A DNA stretch of 64,000 nucleotides from assembly GCA_018806915.1 (NCBI GenBank), contig JAGKQI010000031.1:558001-622000 (forward strand), in the 5' to 3' direction. The DNA is from Phytophthora colocasiae. Taxonomy: Eukaryota; Oomycota; Peronosporomycetes; Peronosporales; Peronosporaceae. A program made the position numbers and the translations under genes. This document shows, piece by piece, positions 10,418 through 19,865 of this stretch; position 1 is the first letter of the stretch, and each line of letters starts with the position of its first letter. The notes beneath the pieces were generated by a model. That model saw nothing but the letters and a program-made list of their open reading frames with translations. It had not been told where the DNA came from and ran no database searches.

Positions 10418-10645
10418 CGTCACTAGAAGGGGAATGACACGCTAAAGATCGACAGTGACGTCGATAAAAAAAGCTCTTTTTTTGCTTGTGTGGCTACAAT
10501 TGAAAGAAATGATGATGTTATACAGGACCTATTGAACAACATTGTTAAACGACATTCAGACGACATTTCTATTTGGCTGGTCACTAGAGCATCCAAGTGT
10601 ACTGGTCTTCCTGGTCAATTTGCTACAACTTGTGCTGCTTGGACG
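10418..10645. promoter_or_regulatory. Bidirectional promoter region TECR / L1-domain gene
   Basis: 228 bp between two divergent start codons. On the minus strand TCATTCCCC (10429-10437) resembles an oomycete Inr and lies ~12 nt from the TECR ATG. On the plus strand a pyrimidine/AT-rich stretch with CATTTCTATTTGG at about 10563-10575 resembles a degenerate Inr/FPR for the L1-domain gene. Confidence 0.4.
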
Positions 10646-11790
10646 ATGGCCGACGTTACGATCCGCAAGGGGCTACGTAACCCTCTCGACGAAGCGCAGG
10701 TGCGTCGCGCTGTGCTGGCGCTGCAGACGTTTGCAGCGAAACAGAAGGGCGACCGCGCCAAGACGCCGTTGGTGGAGGATGTGGACTATGTGTCATGCAT
10801 CCTCACACGCAAACTGGTGCCTGCCAAGACGTCGCTTAAGCCCATTCCAATGTAATAAGTAGTTTTTTAGCGATTGCATAACTTTTTGCATTGATTTAAC
10901 GATGTTTTTTTTTCAACTGTCCCAGTACACTACCCCATGCGCTGCACGACGAATCGGCTGAAATCTGCCTGTTCGTCAAGGACGAGGACAAGAAACGCAT
11001 CAAAGAAGCTCTGGCCAAGGATCCGGTCCAAGGACTGACCAAGGTCATGACAGTCAAGTCGCTGCGCAAGAAGTTCTCGCGCTTCGAGGACAAGCGCGCG
11101 CTGGCCGCCGCCTACGACATGTTCTTGGCCGACGACCGCGTGATCCCGTACCTCAAGGGCCCGCTCGGCACTAAGTTCTTCGTCAAGAAGAAACAACCTA
11201 TTGCTGTGCGCGTGTCTCGTAAGAGCGTGGCCAACAGCGTCCGACTGGCGTCCCGACGCACGGCGTTCCACATGAGCGCCGGCGTATGCAACAACGTTAA
11301 GGTGGCGCGTCTAGACATGACACCCGAGCAGATCGTGGACAACGTCATGGTGGCCATGAACAACTGCGCCAGTCTCGTGCCCAAGGGATGGACCGGTGTG
11401 CAGTCCATCAGTCTCAAGCTGGCCGACTCGGTTGCTCTGCCCGTGTACAACGCTCTAGCAACAATGGCGAAGCTGCCGCCTGTCGGAAAGACTGCTAACC
11501 TGAAGAAGCGGAAGCTTGAGGAGTTTGTGGCTGAAGCGGAAGAGGAAGAAGCTCCGAAAAAGCAGGAGAAGAAGGCTAAAAAGGAAGCACCGAAGACCAA
11601 AAAGGCTAAGAAGGAAGAAGCAGTAAAGGAGGAGGCACCGAAGGCCAAGAAGGCAAAGAAGGAGACATCGAAGCCGAAGAAGGAGGCGCCGAAGAAGGAG
11701 ACTAAGAAGTCTCCTGTTAAGACGGAAAAGGCAGCACAGAAGGCCACACCGGCCAAGGCTCGGGGTAAGAAGAAAGTGGCGAAGAAGTAA
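10646..11790 (+). CDS. Ribosomal L1 domain-containing nucleolar protein (RSL1D1/Utp30-like)
   Basis: Two exons, 10646-10851 and 10926-11790, separated by a 74-nt intron (GTAATA...CCCAG); the joined frame is 356 aa. Residues ~5-235 form an L1-fold domain with the eukaryotic Cic1/Utp30/RSL1D1 pattern ('LVPAKTSLKPIPI', 'PHALHD..AEICLFVKD', 'LPYLKGPLGTKFF'-type block, 'NVKVARLDMTPEQIVDN'). The last ~120 residues are a Lys/Glu/Ala-rich tail typical of nucleolar ribosome-biogenesis factors. It probably binds pre-rRNA in the nucleolus during 60S/40S assembly. The ATG at 10646 was preferred to an earlier in-frame ATG because similarity starts there. The donor is a non-consensus GTAATA, but it is the only one restoring the conserved frame. 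Confidence 0.85.
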
Positions 11791-12077
11791 ACTCCTGTCC
11801 TCGCGATCAGCTCTCGGCCGGAGTAGATAGATGATTTACATACACACGTACTACTCTCACTCTACTGTCTGTTGTAGTGTTCAAGTCGAGAAAGCTGTCG
11901 GATCTGGATCTGGACTACTTGTTCTAACTTGTCTTCATATTGGAACAGATCAACCGTTCAACTTTAGCGCTACGATGGGACTCGCCATGTCGAAACCCCC
12001 GAGTCCCCTCACACCCGACCGCTCACTCGTGAAGAAGAAGACCAAGCAGCATTTACCTCAAGTAGAACGCAGTCACT

Positions 12078-15047
12078 ATGGCGATGTTCAGTGCCCGAGG
12101 GCTCAACAACTTTATCAGCGAGTTGCGAGCATGCACGTCACGTGAAGAAGAACAGAAGCGTGTGGACAAGGAACTGGGTAAAATCCGACAGAAGTTCACT
12201 CAAACTGCGAGCAATTCCGGTTTGGGCGGTGGCGGTCCGGCGTTACAGTCGTACGACCGCAAGAAGTACGCGTGGAAGCTCATTTACATCTACATGCTGG
12301 GCTACGACGTGGATTTCGGCCACGTACAGATCATCAGCCTCGTGTCGGGCACCAAGTATTCGGAGAAGTGTTTGGGCTATTTAGGCTGCTCCATCCTGTT
12401 GAAAGCTTCGGACGAGTTGATGACATTGGTCATCAACTCCATCCGCAACGATCTCAAGTCAAGAGAAGCCTCTTCGCAGTGTCTGGCTCTGTGTTGCGTG
12501 GCCAACCTGGGCGGTGCCGACCTCAGTGAGGCCATGGGCCCGGACGTGGCCGGCCTGCTCACCAGTTCGGCCAGTATCGCACACGTCCGTAAGAAAGCGG
12601 CATTGTGTGCACGCCGGTTGCTGCCGGACAACCCGGACCTGCTGCCAGTGGAGGACATGGAGAACAGACTCAACGACCTCCTAGGTGAGACGCACTTGGG
12701 CGTGGTCACGTCGGCTGCGGGTCTACTGCAGATGGCGCTTTCGCTGCACCCGACGGCCTTCCGGTCGTTGATTGAGCCCTGCATCCACCGTTTGAACGGA
12801 CTCGTCACGCTCAAGAGCTGCCCGCGCGACTACATGTACTACAACACGCCGTGTCCGTGGTTGCAGGTCAAATTGCTCCGGATCCTGCAGCAGTTCCACG
12901 CGAACGGGGCGTTGGACGCCGACTCGGCGGACGGGAGACTCAACAACATGCTGAACGAGACCCTAAGCCGTGTATTGGCCCGTACGCCGCCCGGCAAGAG
13001 TGCCAAGAACAACGCAGCTTACTCCGTGTTGATTGAAGCTGTAAACCTTGTCATTGCTCGTGGAAAACCTGGCGGTGACACTGAAAGTCCCGCCTACAAG
13101 TTGCGTGAACAGGCTGTCGCTCTACTGGCTCGCTTCATCTCCGTCACGGAGCCGAATATCCGCTACGTCGGTCTAGACTCCATGTATCGGATGGTACGGC
13201 TCGACGGCGACGGCACCAGTGTGAAGCAGCACCAGGAGACAGTCCTCTTCTCGCTTAAAGATGCCGATCCATCCGTACGCCGTCGCGCGCTGGACTTGCT
13301 GTTCGCTATGTGCGACGCGTCTAACGCGCAGGAGATCGTAGGTGAATTGGTGAACTACTTGGCCGTGGCTGAGCGTATGGTGAGCACCGTTCCGACGTCC
13401 GGACCGGTTAGCGGTATCCGTGAGGAAATCGTGCTCAAGGCGGCCATTTTGGCGGAGAAGTACGCGCGCGACTTGCGTTGGTATGTTGATACGGTGCTTC
13501 AGCTGCTCACAATTGCCGGTAGTGAAGTCCCCGACGCCGTGTGGCACCGCGTGGTGCAGATCATCACCAACCGTGAAGAGCTACAGCGCTATGCTGCTGA
13601 GCAAATGTTTAAGGCAATGGAACCGCGCTATGTGGACGAGACCACGACCAAGTTCGGCGCGTACGTGCTGGGCGAGTTCGGTTACCTCTTATGCGATGAC
13701 GCGGCCATGAGTGGAACGCGGCAGTTCGAGGTGCTTCACCAGCACTACGTGGATGCGAGCGTTCCCACCAAGGGAGTGCTTCTGACGGCTTTCGTCAAGA
13801 TGGACAACCTGTACGAGGAACTGCGGTCGACCGTTCACGGCGTGTTGGCTAAAGCAGCTACCAACATGAATTTGGAGATCCAACAACGTGCGTGTGAGTA
13901 CTTGGCTCTGCGCCAGCTCTGTCAGAACTCCCCGAACGGTGAAGAAGTGCTACGGGCTGTCTTGGAACCGATGCCAGTGTTTCCGGAGAATCGTGAGTCC
14001 GGCCTCATCGTTCGTCTGCGCAACCAGCAGAAAGCAGCAGCCGGTGGTGAAGGCTCGACGTTGCCAGAGGAAGGAGCCACATCACCTCGTTCACAAGCGC
14101 GTGTAAGTGAACCACCACCGGTATCGGACGGCGCCGTGGACTTGTTGTCTCTGGACGAACCCGTAGCTCCCAAGACGTCGTCTGCGTTTAGCTTTGGAGC
14201 TGGTACGGAAGCGATCCGTGGCCCGAACCCGGCGTCAACAGACCTGGGCGACATCTTTGGCGGCTCAAGTGGTGGGAAACCGATCGGTCTTGACTCGTCA
14301 TTGACCCCGCAGATCGCTGTTTGGGCTCGTAACCTCATGTTGAACCCCCAAGGTGTTCTACTTGAGAACGACGTGCTTCAGATTGGTGCCAAACACGAAT
14401 ACCGAGGCTCACAAGGGCGAATCAATCTATTCTACGGCAACAAATCTACCGACACACTCAATGGCTTCTCAGTACAACTCGAAACAGGTAATTTCTTCCG
14501 TGTTCAGGCTGAGGAACTGCCCAATTCGTTGACAGGAAAGCAGCAGGCCAAGCAACAGATTATGATCGAGGCAATGGCACCATTCACGGAGCCCCCGATG
14601 ATGACGGTTAACTTCACGCGCAATGGAACGAGCTATGCGTACCGAGTGGCTCTCCCCTGCCAGGCTACGAACTTCATGGAGCCGGTCGCGGTGAATGAAG
14701 AAGCATTCTTGCAGCGTTGGAACGCGTTGGAAGGACAAGATCGTGAGCAACAGGAGGTGGTGCCAGCAGTTAGTAAGTTGGACATGGCTCAAGCGCGCGA
14801 ATGGATTAGTACGAACCTCAAGTTCGCCATGGTCGACGGATTGGATTCGCAGGCGAGTGGCAGTTTATCTGCGGCTGCTACTTATCGCACGGGAGCGGCA
14901 GGTCCTAATGGCGATAAACTCTCTGTTGGCTGTCTTGTGCGCCTGGAAGCTTGCGACGGCAATAGCTACCGTATCCGCGTTCGCGCAGTGCATCGCGACG
15001 TGAGCGTAGCGACCAAGAACTGCCTCAAGATGCTGCTTCAAGTGTAG
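12078..15047 (+). CDS. AP2A: AP-2 complex subunit alpha (alpha-adaptin)
   Basis: 989 aa, intronless. The N-terminal ~600 residues are the adaptin armadillo-like trunk, with the alpha-adaptin signatures 'RGLNNFISELRACTSREEEQKRVDKEL', 'KKYAWKLIYIYMLGYDVDFGH' (kept here as family pattern in pieces) and 'TKYSEKCLGYL'. A Ser/Pro/Ala-rich hinge (about residues 665-745) contains 'DLLSLD', a clathrin-box-like motif. The C-terminus is the alpha appendage (ear) beginning about residue 755. The protein joins the heterotetrameric AP-2 adaptor that links membrane phosphoinositides and cargo to clathrin at the plasma membrane. The ATG at 12078 opens the conserved N-terminus; a separate upstream ATG at 11974 is in another frame. 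Length matches animal and plant orthologues. Confidence 0.96.
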   Translation: MAMFSARGLNNFISELRACTSREEEQKRVDKELGKIRQKFTQTASNSGLGGGGPALQSYDRKKYAWKLIYIYMLGYDVDFGHVQIISLVSGTKYSEKCLGYLGCSILLKASDELMTLVINSIRNDLKSREASSQCLALCCVANLGGADLSEAMGPDVAGLLTSSASIAHVRKKAALCARRLLPDNPDLLPVEDMENRLNDLLGETHLGVVTSAAGLLQMALSLHPTAFRSLIEPCIHRLNGLVTLKSCPRDYMYYNTPCPWLQVKLLRILQQFHANGALDADSADGRLNNMLNETLSRVLARTPPGKSAKNNAAYSVLIEAVNLVIARGKPGGDTESPAYKLREQAVALLARFISVTEPNIRYVGLDSMYRMVRLDGDGTSVKQHQETVLFSLKDADPSVRRRALDLLFAMCDASNAQEIVGELVNYLAVAERMVSTVPTSGPVSGIREEIVLKAAILAEKYARDLRWYVDTVLQLLTIAGSEVPDAVWHRVVQIITNREELQRYAAEQMFKAMEPRYVDETTTKFGAYVLGEFGYLLCDDAAMSGTRQFEVLHQHYVDASVPTKGVLLTAFVKMDNLYEELRSTVHGVLAKAATNMNLEIQQRACEYLALRQLCQNSPNGEEVLRAVLEPMPVFPENRESGLIVRLRNQQKAAAGGEGSTLPEEGATSPRSQARVSEPPPVSDGAVDLLSLDEPVAPKTSSAFSFGAGTEAIRGPNPASTDLGDIFGGSSGGKPIGLDSSLTPQIAVWARNLMLNPQGVLLENDVLQIGAKHEYRGSQGRINLFYGNKSTDTLNGFSVQLETGNFFRVQAEELPNSLTGKQQAKQQIMIEAMAPFTEPPMMTVNFTRNGTSYAYRVALPCQATNFMEPVAVNEEAFLQRWNALEGQDREQQEVVPAVSKLDMAQAREWISTNLKFAMVDGLDSQASGSLSAAATYRTGAAGPNGDKLSVGCLVRLEACDGNSYRIRVRAVHRDVSVATKNCLKMLLQV

Positions 15048-15657
15048 AGCAGTAGCAATCGATGATCTATGAAACCTACCACACCCGTGTACTCTGAGGG
15101 ACAGTTAAAGCAGACGAAATAGCTTTCGAGCAACTTCAGTGCTCCATAAAGTCTTTCGTGTTGAACCCGTTGCTGCCGAACGTATATGTACTAAAAAGTT
15201 TCCATCTTCGACTGGAAAGCCATATACAAACGAGTGTGCAACAGCGACTTGAAGACGCAAGTTGAGGCCTACAACTTCAATTTAGTTGTGTAACACAACT
15301 TGTGTTCAGCAATATGATCACATGAACTTTGTAGTGGCACCGACTGCGGTAGTGCAAGTACGAATCTGATTAAGATGTGCGCTGTTTGTTTTCCTATTGT
15401 TGACAAACACCCATTGCGCTGGTGGATACCGCTGAATCATGCTTTCCTGTTAAGATGGGAATTGCTCCGTACTGACAGGATCTCTCTTGAATCAAGAGTC
15501 TTGATCTCAAGTCAATATTTTCATACGAGTCCTGTTTCGGTGGAATCGGTCCGACATGTCGTACGCTGCTGCGCTATCCTTCGTGTCGACAACAAGAATC
15601 GTCACTCAGCAAGTTTGATCGGGATGGATGGCTTGGACTTCAAAGCCAGATAGACGC
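15048..15657. other. Intergenic, no gene recognised
   Basis: AT-rich sequence after the AP-2 alpha gene. One 92-codon frame (15375-15653) has no recognisable domain and poor codon usage, so I do not call it. The region ends in a perfect inverted repeat. Confidence 0.45.
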
Positions 15658-15724
15658 GGATGACTTTCACGGATGTCTAATGACGTTCCGCCGGAACGTC
15701 ATTAGACATCCGTGAAAGTCATCC
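15658..15724. repeat. Perfect 33-bp inverted repeat (67-nt hairpin)
   Basis: Left arm 15658-15690 and right arm 15692-15724 are exact reverse complements around a single C at 15691; the centre reads GACGTTCCG-C-CGGAACGTC. The next outer bases do not pair. Such a near-spacerless perfect palindrome would extrude as a cruciform or fold as a long RNA hairpin. No gene overlaps it. Confidence 0.9.
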
Positions 15725-16161
15725 AGATCGGAACCAGGCTTTCGCTTGCAGAGACGCTGGAGTCGAAAACTTCAGTCGCCCGCAGAGGCACAAGGCGACA
15801 ACACCTTTAACCACAGATGGTTCTGCACCAAGTGAGACTCGTTCGCTGAACAGAGCTTTTGTATCAATTGTGCAAAAGACCGGAGACGGACGTCACGTTA
15901 CCAGCCACCAGCCGGCTTTCCTGCCGGCGCATGAAAAGAGGCGCCAGTCTCCATTGTGCTGTGGCCTGTACTGTATGTTGTCCGGCGGCCTCAAGGCGCA
16001 CGGGCGGAACTGGACATTGCTCGCTGGTCAACCAACACCACCTGGTCGAGTCACAGCCGGGAGGGAGAAACGGCATTGCTCGAAATCCCCAGGCAGATAT
16101 TGCGCGCACCTGGCGCGGCCAGGACTCAAACTGTACAGACAGTTATCTAGATAGGTTGTTA

Positions 16162-18543
16162 ATGAAGCGGTCGCGACGGCCGCGGTTCCGGTCGGCGCTA
16201 GTGCTCGCGTTGCTATTGGCGACGGCCGTGACGGCCCAGACAGAAGAGAGCGCGACGGTAGTGCCAGCAAATACAGCGGACTCGAATACAGGTGCGCCGG
16301 TGGCGACGGACGCGACACCAGCGACGGTTGTCCCAGCAGGAGGAAGTACAGATGCGGCGTCTTCATCGGCAAATACGCCCGCACAGACACCAGTAACAGG
16401 GGCGCCTACGACTGCACCGGTAGCGACTGAACCCCCAGCTACACCAGCGCCGGAAACAATAGCTCCAGCTACGACACTACCGGAAACACCAGTCCCTGAA
16501 ACACAGGCACCAGCCACGGCAGCTCCGGAAACACCGGTCCCTGTAGCGAAGGAGACTCCAGCACCAACGACAGCCGCGCCAACTATCACAGCTTCAGCAG
16601 CGGAGACTGCAGCGCCGACAACAGCCCCAGTAACAACGGAAGCACCTACAGCCGTACCCGTTGCAACCACGCCTGCTCCTGTTGCGACGCCGGCCCCTCC
16701 TGTGACGGATGCGTCCTCAGCAACAGTAGGTCCAGTCCCGACAGAAGCACCTACAGCGGCTCCTGCAACTGATGCACCAACAGCAGCCCCCGTTCCTACT
16801 GAAGCTCCAACAGCGGCACCCACTCCTACTGAAGCTCCATCTGCAGCTCCAGCTCCAACGGAAGTGCCGACCACAGCTCTGCCAGCAACGGAGGCCCCAA
16901 CAACAGCTCCTGTAGCAACAGAATCGCCCACAACCGCTCCAGTGGCGACAGAAGCTCCGACGGCGGCACCTGCAACGCCCTCAGCTCCTGTTACCACTTC
17001 CCCTGCTACTACTGCACCAGTTGCGACCACTCCGACGCCCACAGCCTCTTCTCCGGCTCCAGCAACGACAATCCCGACTCCAACTACAGCAGCTCCAACA
17101 GCGACGCCCACATCCTCACCACCGCCCGCAACTCCACAACCGGCCGCATCTTCCTCGTCTAGTGATTCCAATTCAGCAACAGGTTCATCAGCGTCGGCCT
17201 CTGCAGCGTCTTCAACGTCCAGCAAGTCTTCAGGGGTGAGTCAGTCTTCAGGAACCAGCGCAACAGATACTTCCAATAGTGATAGTGTGGGGAATTCCGG
17301 TGGGCTTACGTTTGCGCCGATCACTTCGGACGAAAGCGACACTGACACTGACGCAGGTGCCGACACAACGGCCAGCAGCAAGGGGTCTGACCCCACGAAC
17401 GCGTCGACATCCTCTGGGCAGTCCGAGTCCTTCGGTGGCTGGAAATTGGCGATAGTCATTGTCGGCGCCGTGTGCGCCGTTCTGGTGTCGGTTTTCTTCA
17501 TACATATGCGCCACGTGCGCGCTGCAGCCGCCAACAAGCGGGATCGAGGCAGTTCTCAGCGACGCGCGTTGGACTCGTTCTTCCAACGGAACCGGGTGAC
17601 CGTGGTGCGCGATACTGGCGCGTCGTCCGGCAACTTCGTTACCGACCCACTCACCCCGCGCGACGAGATCGCAGTGACAATGCCGTCCAACAGCGCGCTG
17701 GACCGGCCGCGGACGAAGACCGCAGACCTCATCGCAGGCTCAGCAGCTCAAGCTTTCAACAGACGGACGCGACCAGGTAGCGGTGCAGGTTCTAGCGCGA
17801 GCATCGAGACGCCAACGGAGAGCTACAACGGTGACGACTACGACTCGTTCATTGGCAGGCATAACGCGCCGTCCGTGGTGTCCACCGACTCGTCCAATTT
17901 CTACCGATCGGACTCGTCGAACGTCGACGGCGCAGACTCCATGTACTCGGACTCGAGCTCCGTTTCGCTTGGCAGCATCGCGCCGTCCGTCTCATCCAGC
18001 CAACGTTCAGTGCAGATGCCGATGTTCCCCACTCGCCTCGAGACGGTGGCGGCTTCAACGCGAAGTTCCAAGCGTGCGTCGTCCGCGACGTCGATCGGAG
18101 ATGCTCGAGACACGAACCGGTCGGACCGATCAAGTAGCGACTTCTCCGTGTTCAATCCGTCGTCCGTGTCGTCTTCGGACGACGATATCTACCGTATGAG
18201 CACGCAGTTGATCGACGTATCAGCCATCCCCGTGACAACATCAGAGAAGTCGGAGCCGAGGAACAGCTACAGCAGCGATCGGATGAGTGAAGCATTGAGT
18301 GAATTCAGCGTGGCCGAAAGCTACACGTCGGAATTGAGCGGCAACGAGAGCTTCGCCACGGAATTGAGCATTAACGAAAGCTTCGCGACAGAAGGCAGTT
18401 TTAGAACCGACGACAGCTTCGCTACAGTTGATAGTTTCGCCACGCAGTCAACACAAGACACAGAGAGCGACTTGTACAACCGCGACTTGGATTTAGTCAT
18501 CCGCAACTCGAAAGAGTCCGAACTGAGTGAGGGCGAAATCTAA
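16162..18543 (+). CDS. Mucin-like single-pass membrane protein
   Basis: 793 aa from the ATG at 16162, which directly precedes a signal peptide (KRSRR...SALVLALLLATAVTA). Residues ~25-425 are Thr/Ala/Pro-rich with many imperfect repeats of the TEAPTAAP/TTAPVATEAPT type, a heavily O-glycosylated mucin pattern like that of oomycete cyst-coat and adhesive proteins. One membrane segment (WKLAIVIVGAVCAVLVSVFF) follows at about 428-449, then a ~345-residue Ser/Asp/Arg-rich cytoplasmic tail with repeats such as 'NESFATELS/SFATVDSFAT'. A cell-surface or cyst adhesive role is inferred. The open frame extends upstream of 16162, but that part looks non-coding. Confidence 0.8.
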   Translation: MKRSRRPRFRSALVLALLLATAVTAQTEESATVVPANTADSNTGAPVATDATPATVVPAGGSTDAASSSANTPAQTPVTGAPTTAPVATEPPATPAPETIAPATTLPETPVPETQAPATAAPETPVPVAKETPAPTTAAPTITASAAETAAPTTAPVTTEAPTAVPVATTPAPVATPAPPVTDASSATVGPVPTEAPTAAPATDAPTAAPVPTEAPTAAPTPTEAPSAAPAPTEVPTTALPATEAPTTAPVATESPTTAPVATEAPTAAPATPSAPVTTSPATTAPVATTPTPTASSPAPATTIPTPTTAAPTATPTSSPPPATPQPAASSSSSDSNSATGSSASASAASSTSSKSSGVSQSSGTSATDTSNSDSVGNSGGLTFAPITSDESDTDTDAGADTTASSKGSDPTNASTSSGQSESFGGWKLAIVIVGAVCAVLVSVFFIHMRHVRAAAANKRDRGSSQRRALDSFFQRNRVTVVRDTGASSGNFVTDPLTPRDEIAVTMPSNSALDRPRTKTADLIAGSAAQAFNRRTRPGSGAGSSASIETPTESYNGDDYDSFIGRHNAPSVVSTDSSNFYRSDSSNVDGADSMYSDSSSVSLGSIAPSVSSSQRSVQMPMFPTRLETVAASTRSSKRASSATSIGDARDTNRSDRSSSDFSVFNPSSVSSSDDDIYRMSTQLIDVSAIPVTTSEKSEPRNSYSSDRMSEALSEFSVAESYTSELSGNESFATELSINESFATEGSFRTDDSFATVDSFATQSTQDTESDLYNRDLDLVIRNSKESELSEGEI

Positions 18544-18656
18544 CGATCCCGAAAACCTCATTAGTTTAAATGTCAGTCACGTAGCAGTGTGTACCTTAAA
18601 AAGAAAAGATGTGTCTCTCATTGAATCTTCTCCTTTTTTTTCTCGTCTCTATCTCC

Positions 18657-19049
18657 TTAGGCTTCTGCTTCTTTAATGTTTTCAGCCGACTCAATGGTCG
18701 CCAGAGCTTCCAACACGCGGTCGCGGGTCGTCAGGCCCTTAACGCCCAGGTCGCGCTCGTCCTTGATGCTCAGCAGGTAATTGTCCAGACCCCCGCACTT
18801 GTCCACGCAGCGCAGTGTGTGCGTCGTCACGTTGAGCTTCACCTTCTCGTCCAGCGCCTCCGAGTACAGTGCCTTCCACTGGTGGTTAACCTTCCAGGCG
18901 CGACGCGTGCGGCGTTTCGAGAATGAAACATTGTTGCCGAACGCCTTGTCACGACCGGCAAAGAGACCGCGCTGAGCACGACCCGACACGTGTTGACGTC
19001 TGGCGGCGCGCGTGAAGGCCTCGAGGAAGTGCATCGAAGTGGACGCCAT
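18657..19049 (-). CDS. Mitochondrial large-subunit ribosomal protein bL28m
   Basis: 130 aa. The pattern 'SGRAQRGLFAGRDKAFGNNVS' followed by 'SKRRTRRAWKVNHQ' and 'VTTHTLRCVDKCGGLDNYLL' matches bacterial-type L28 (zinc-less), so this is the mitochondrial L28 (yeast Mrpl24-like) rather than cytosolic eL28. It is a component of the mitoribosome large subunit. The basic N-terminus 'FLEAFTRAARRQHVSGRAQRG' can act as a mitochondrial targeting sequence. Intronless; ends convergently with the mucin-like gene. Confidence 0.85.
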   Translation of the reverse strand: MASTSMHFLEAFTRAARRQHVSGRAQRGLFAGRDKAFGNNVSFSKRRTRRAWKVNHQWKALYSEALDEKVKLNVTTHTLRCVDKCGGLDNYLLSIKDERDLGVKGLTTRDRVLEALATIESAENIKEAEA

Positions 19050-19236
19050 AGTTGATGGTAGTGCTTGAATGGTGTGCGGTGGTGAAGAGAGGTGGGAAAG
19101 ATGATAGCAAGGATGAAATCGAATTCGAGAGGACCTGTGATGTGGAATGATGGATATGCTTTTTTGTAATTATTTTTGTCAAGTAGTTATATAGTTCTCT
19201 TCTTTGTCAAGATAGTTCTTGATGGCTACATGCTTA

Positions 19237-19624
19237 CCGTATTTGAGATCTCATAGTTCAGAGATCTCATAGTTCGCACCGTGTAATAGCCAATCAGCAA
19301 CGTTGTTCAGTCCACATCGGCAATTGAGATCTCATAATTCGTAGCGTAAAAATAGGTCAAAACTCCCAAAACAGGGCGCTCACTTCGAGAAAAGCACCAT
19401 GGGGCCCCGGCCGGAAGAAAGGAAGGACGAGGACGACGGGCATCGGTAAAGCTCCTAAGCAATTCAAACGTGGTGTAGTATCGTACGAGCACAAACTACG
19501 AGTAATATAGTTCCATGATGCAGTAGTGTTAGAGACGTGTCGGTACCTGTACGGCTCTTGTACATTTTACAACAATACAACTTCAAAAACCTGGGGTCTG
19601 AACTACATGAGATCTCAAATACGG
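19237..19624. mobile_element. 388-bp MITE with TA target duplication
   Basis: Terminal inverted repeats CCGTATTTGAGATCTCAT at 19237-19254 and its reverse complement at 19607-19624, flanked by TA on both sides (19235-19236 and 19625-19626), as expected for Tc1/mariner-type miniature elements. The left end carries further direct repeats of GAGATCTCATAGTTC (starting about 19244, 19260 and a variant near 19326). No coding capacity. Confidence 0.8.
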
Positions 19625-19865
19625 TATCTTCATGTGAATTCTCTCTGTTTGTAGCGATTGCGATGATACAAAGATAAAAATTCAAGCCTTGCATGAAGCA
19701 AAACTCTATGATGGAATGCCATTTTGAGTATGGAGAGATGAGCCCACCTCAGATCCCAAGATTCTAGTCCTGTCCACACAACACTGTAGTAATGCTGCAA
19801 GATGCGAGAAGTTAGAACGCTATGCAAGGCTTCACTTCGTGTTTTTCTTTTCAACACTCAATAGT

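Noticed and set aside
11112..11756. Minus-strand hydrophobic frame opposite the L1-domain gene
   Set aside because: Complement of the Lys-rich tail and L1 domain; the plus-strand reading has clear family motifs.
15375..15653. A 92-codon gene after AP-2 alpha
   Set aside because: No domain, no promoter element, codon use unlike neighbouring genes.
16143..17225. Long minus-strand frame opposite the mucin-like gene (Val/Ala/Gly-rich)
   Set aside because: It is the complement of the Thr/Ala/Pro repeat region; no stop codons arise because of codon bias.
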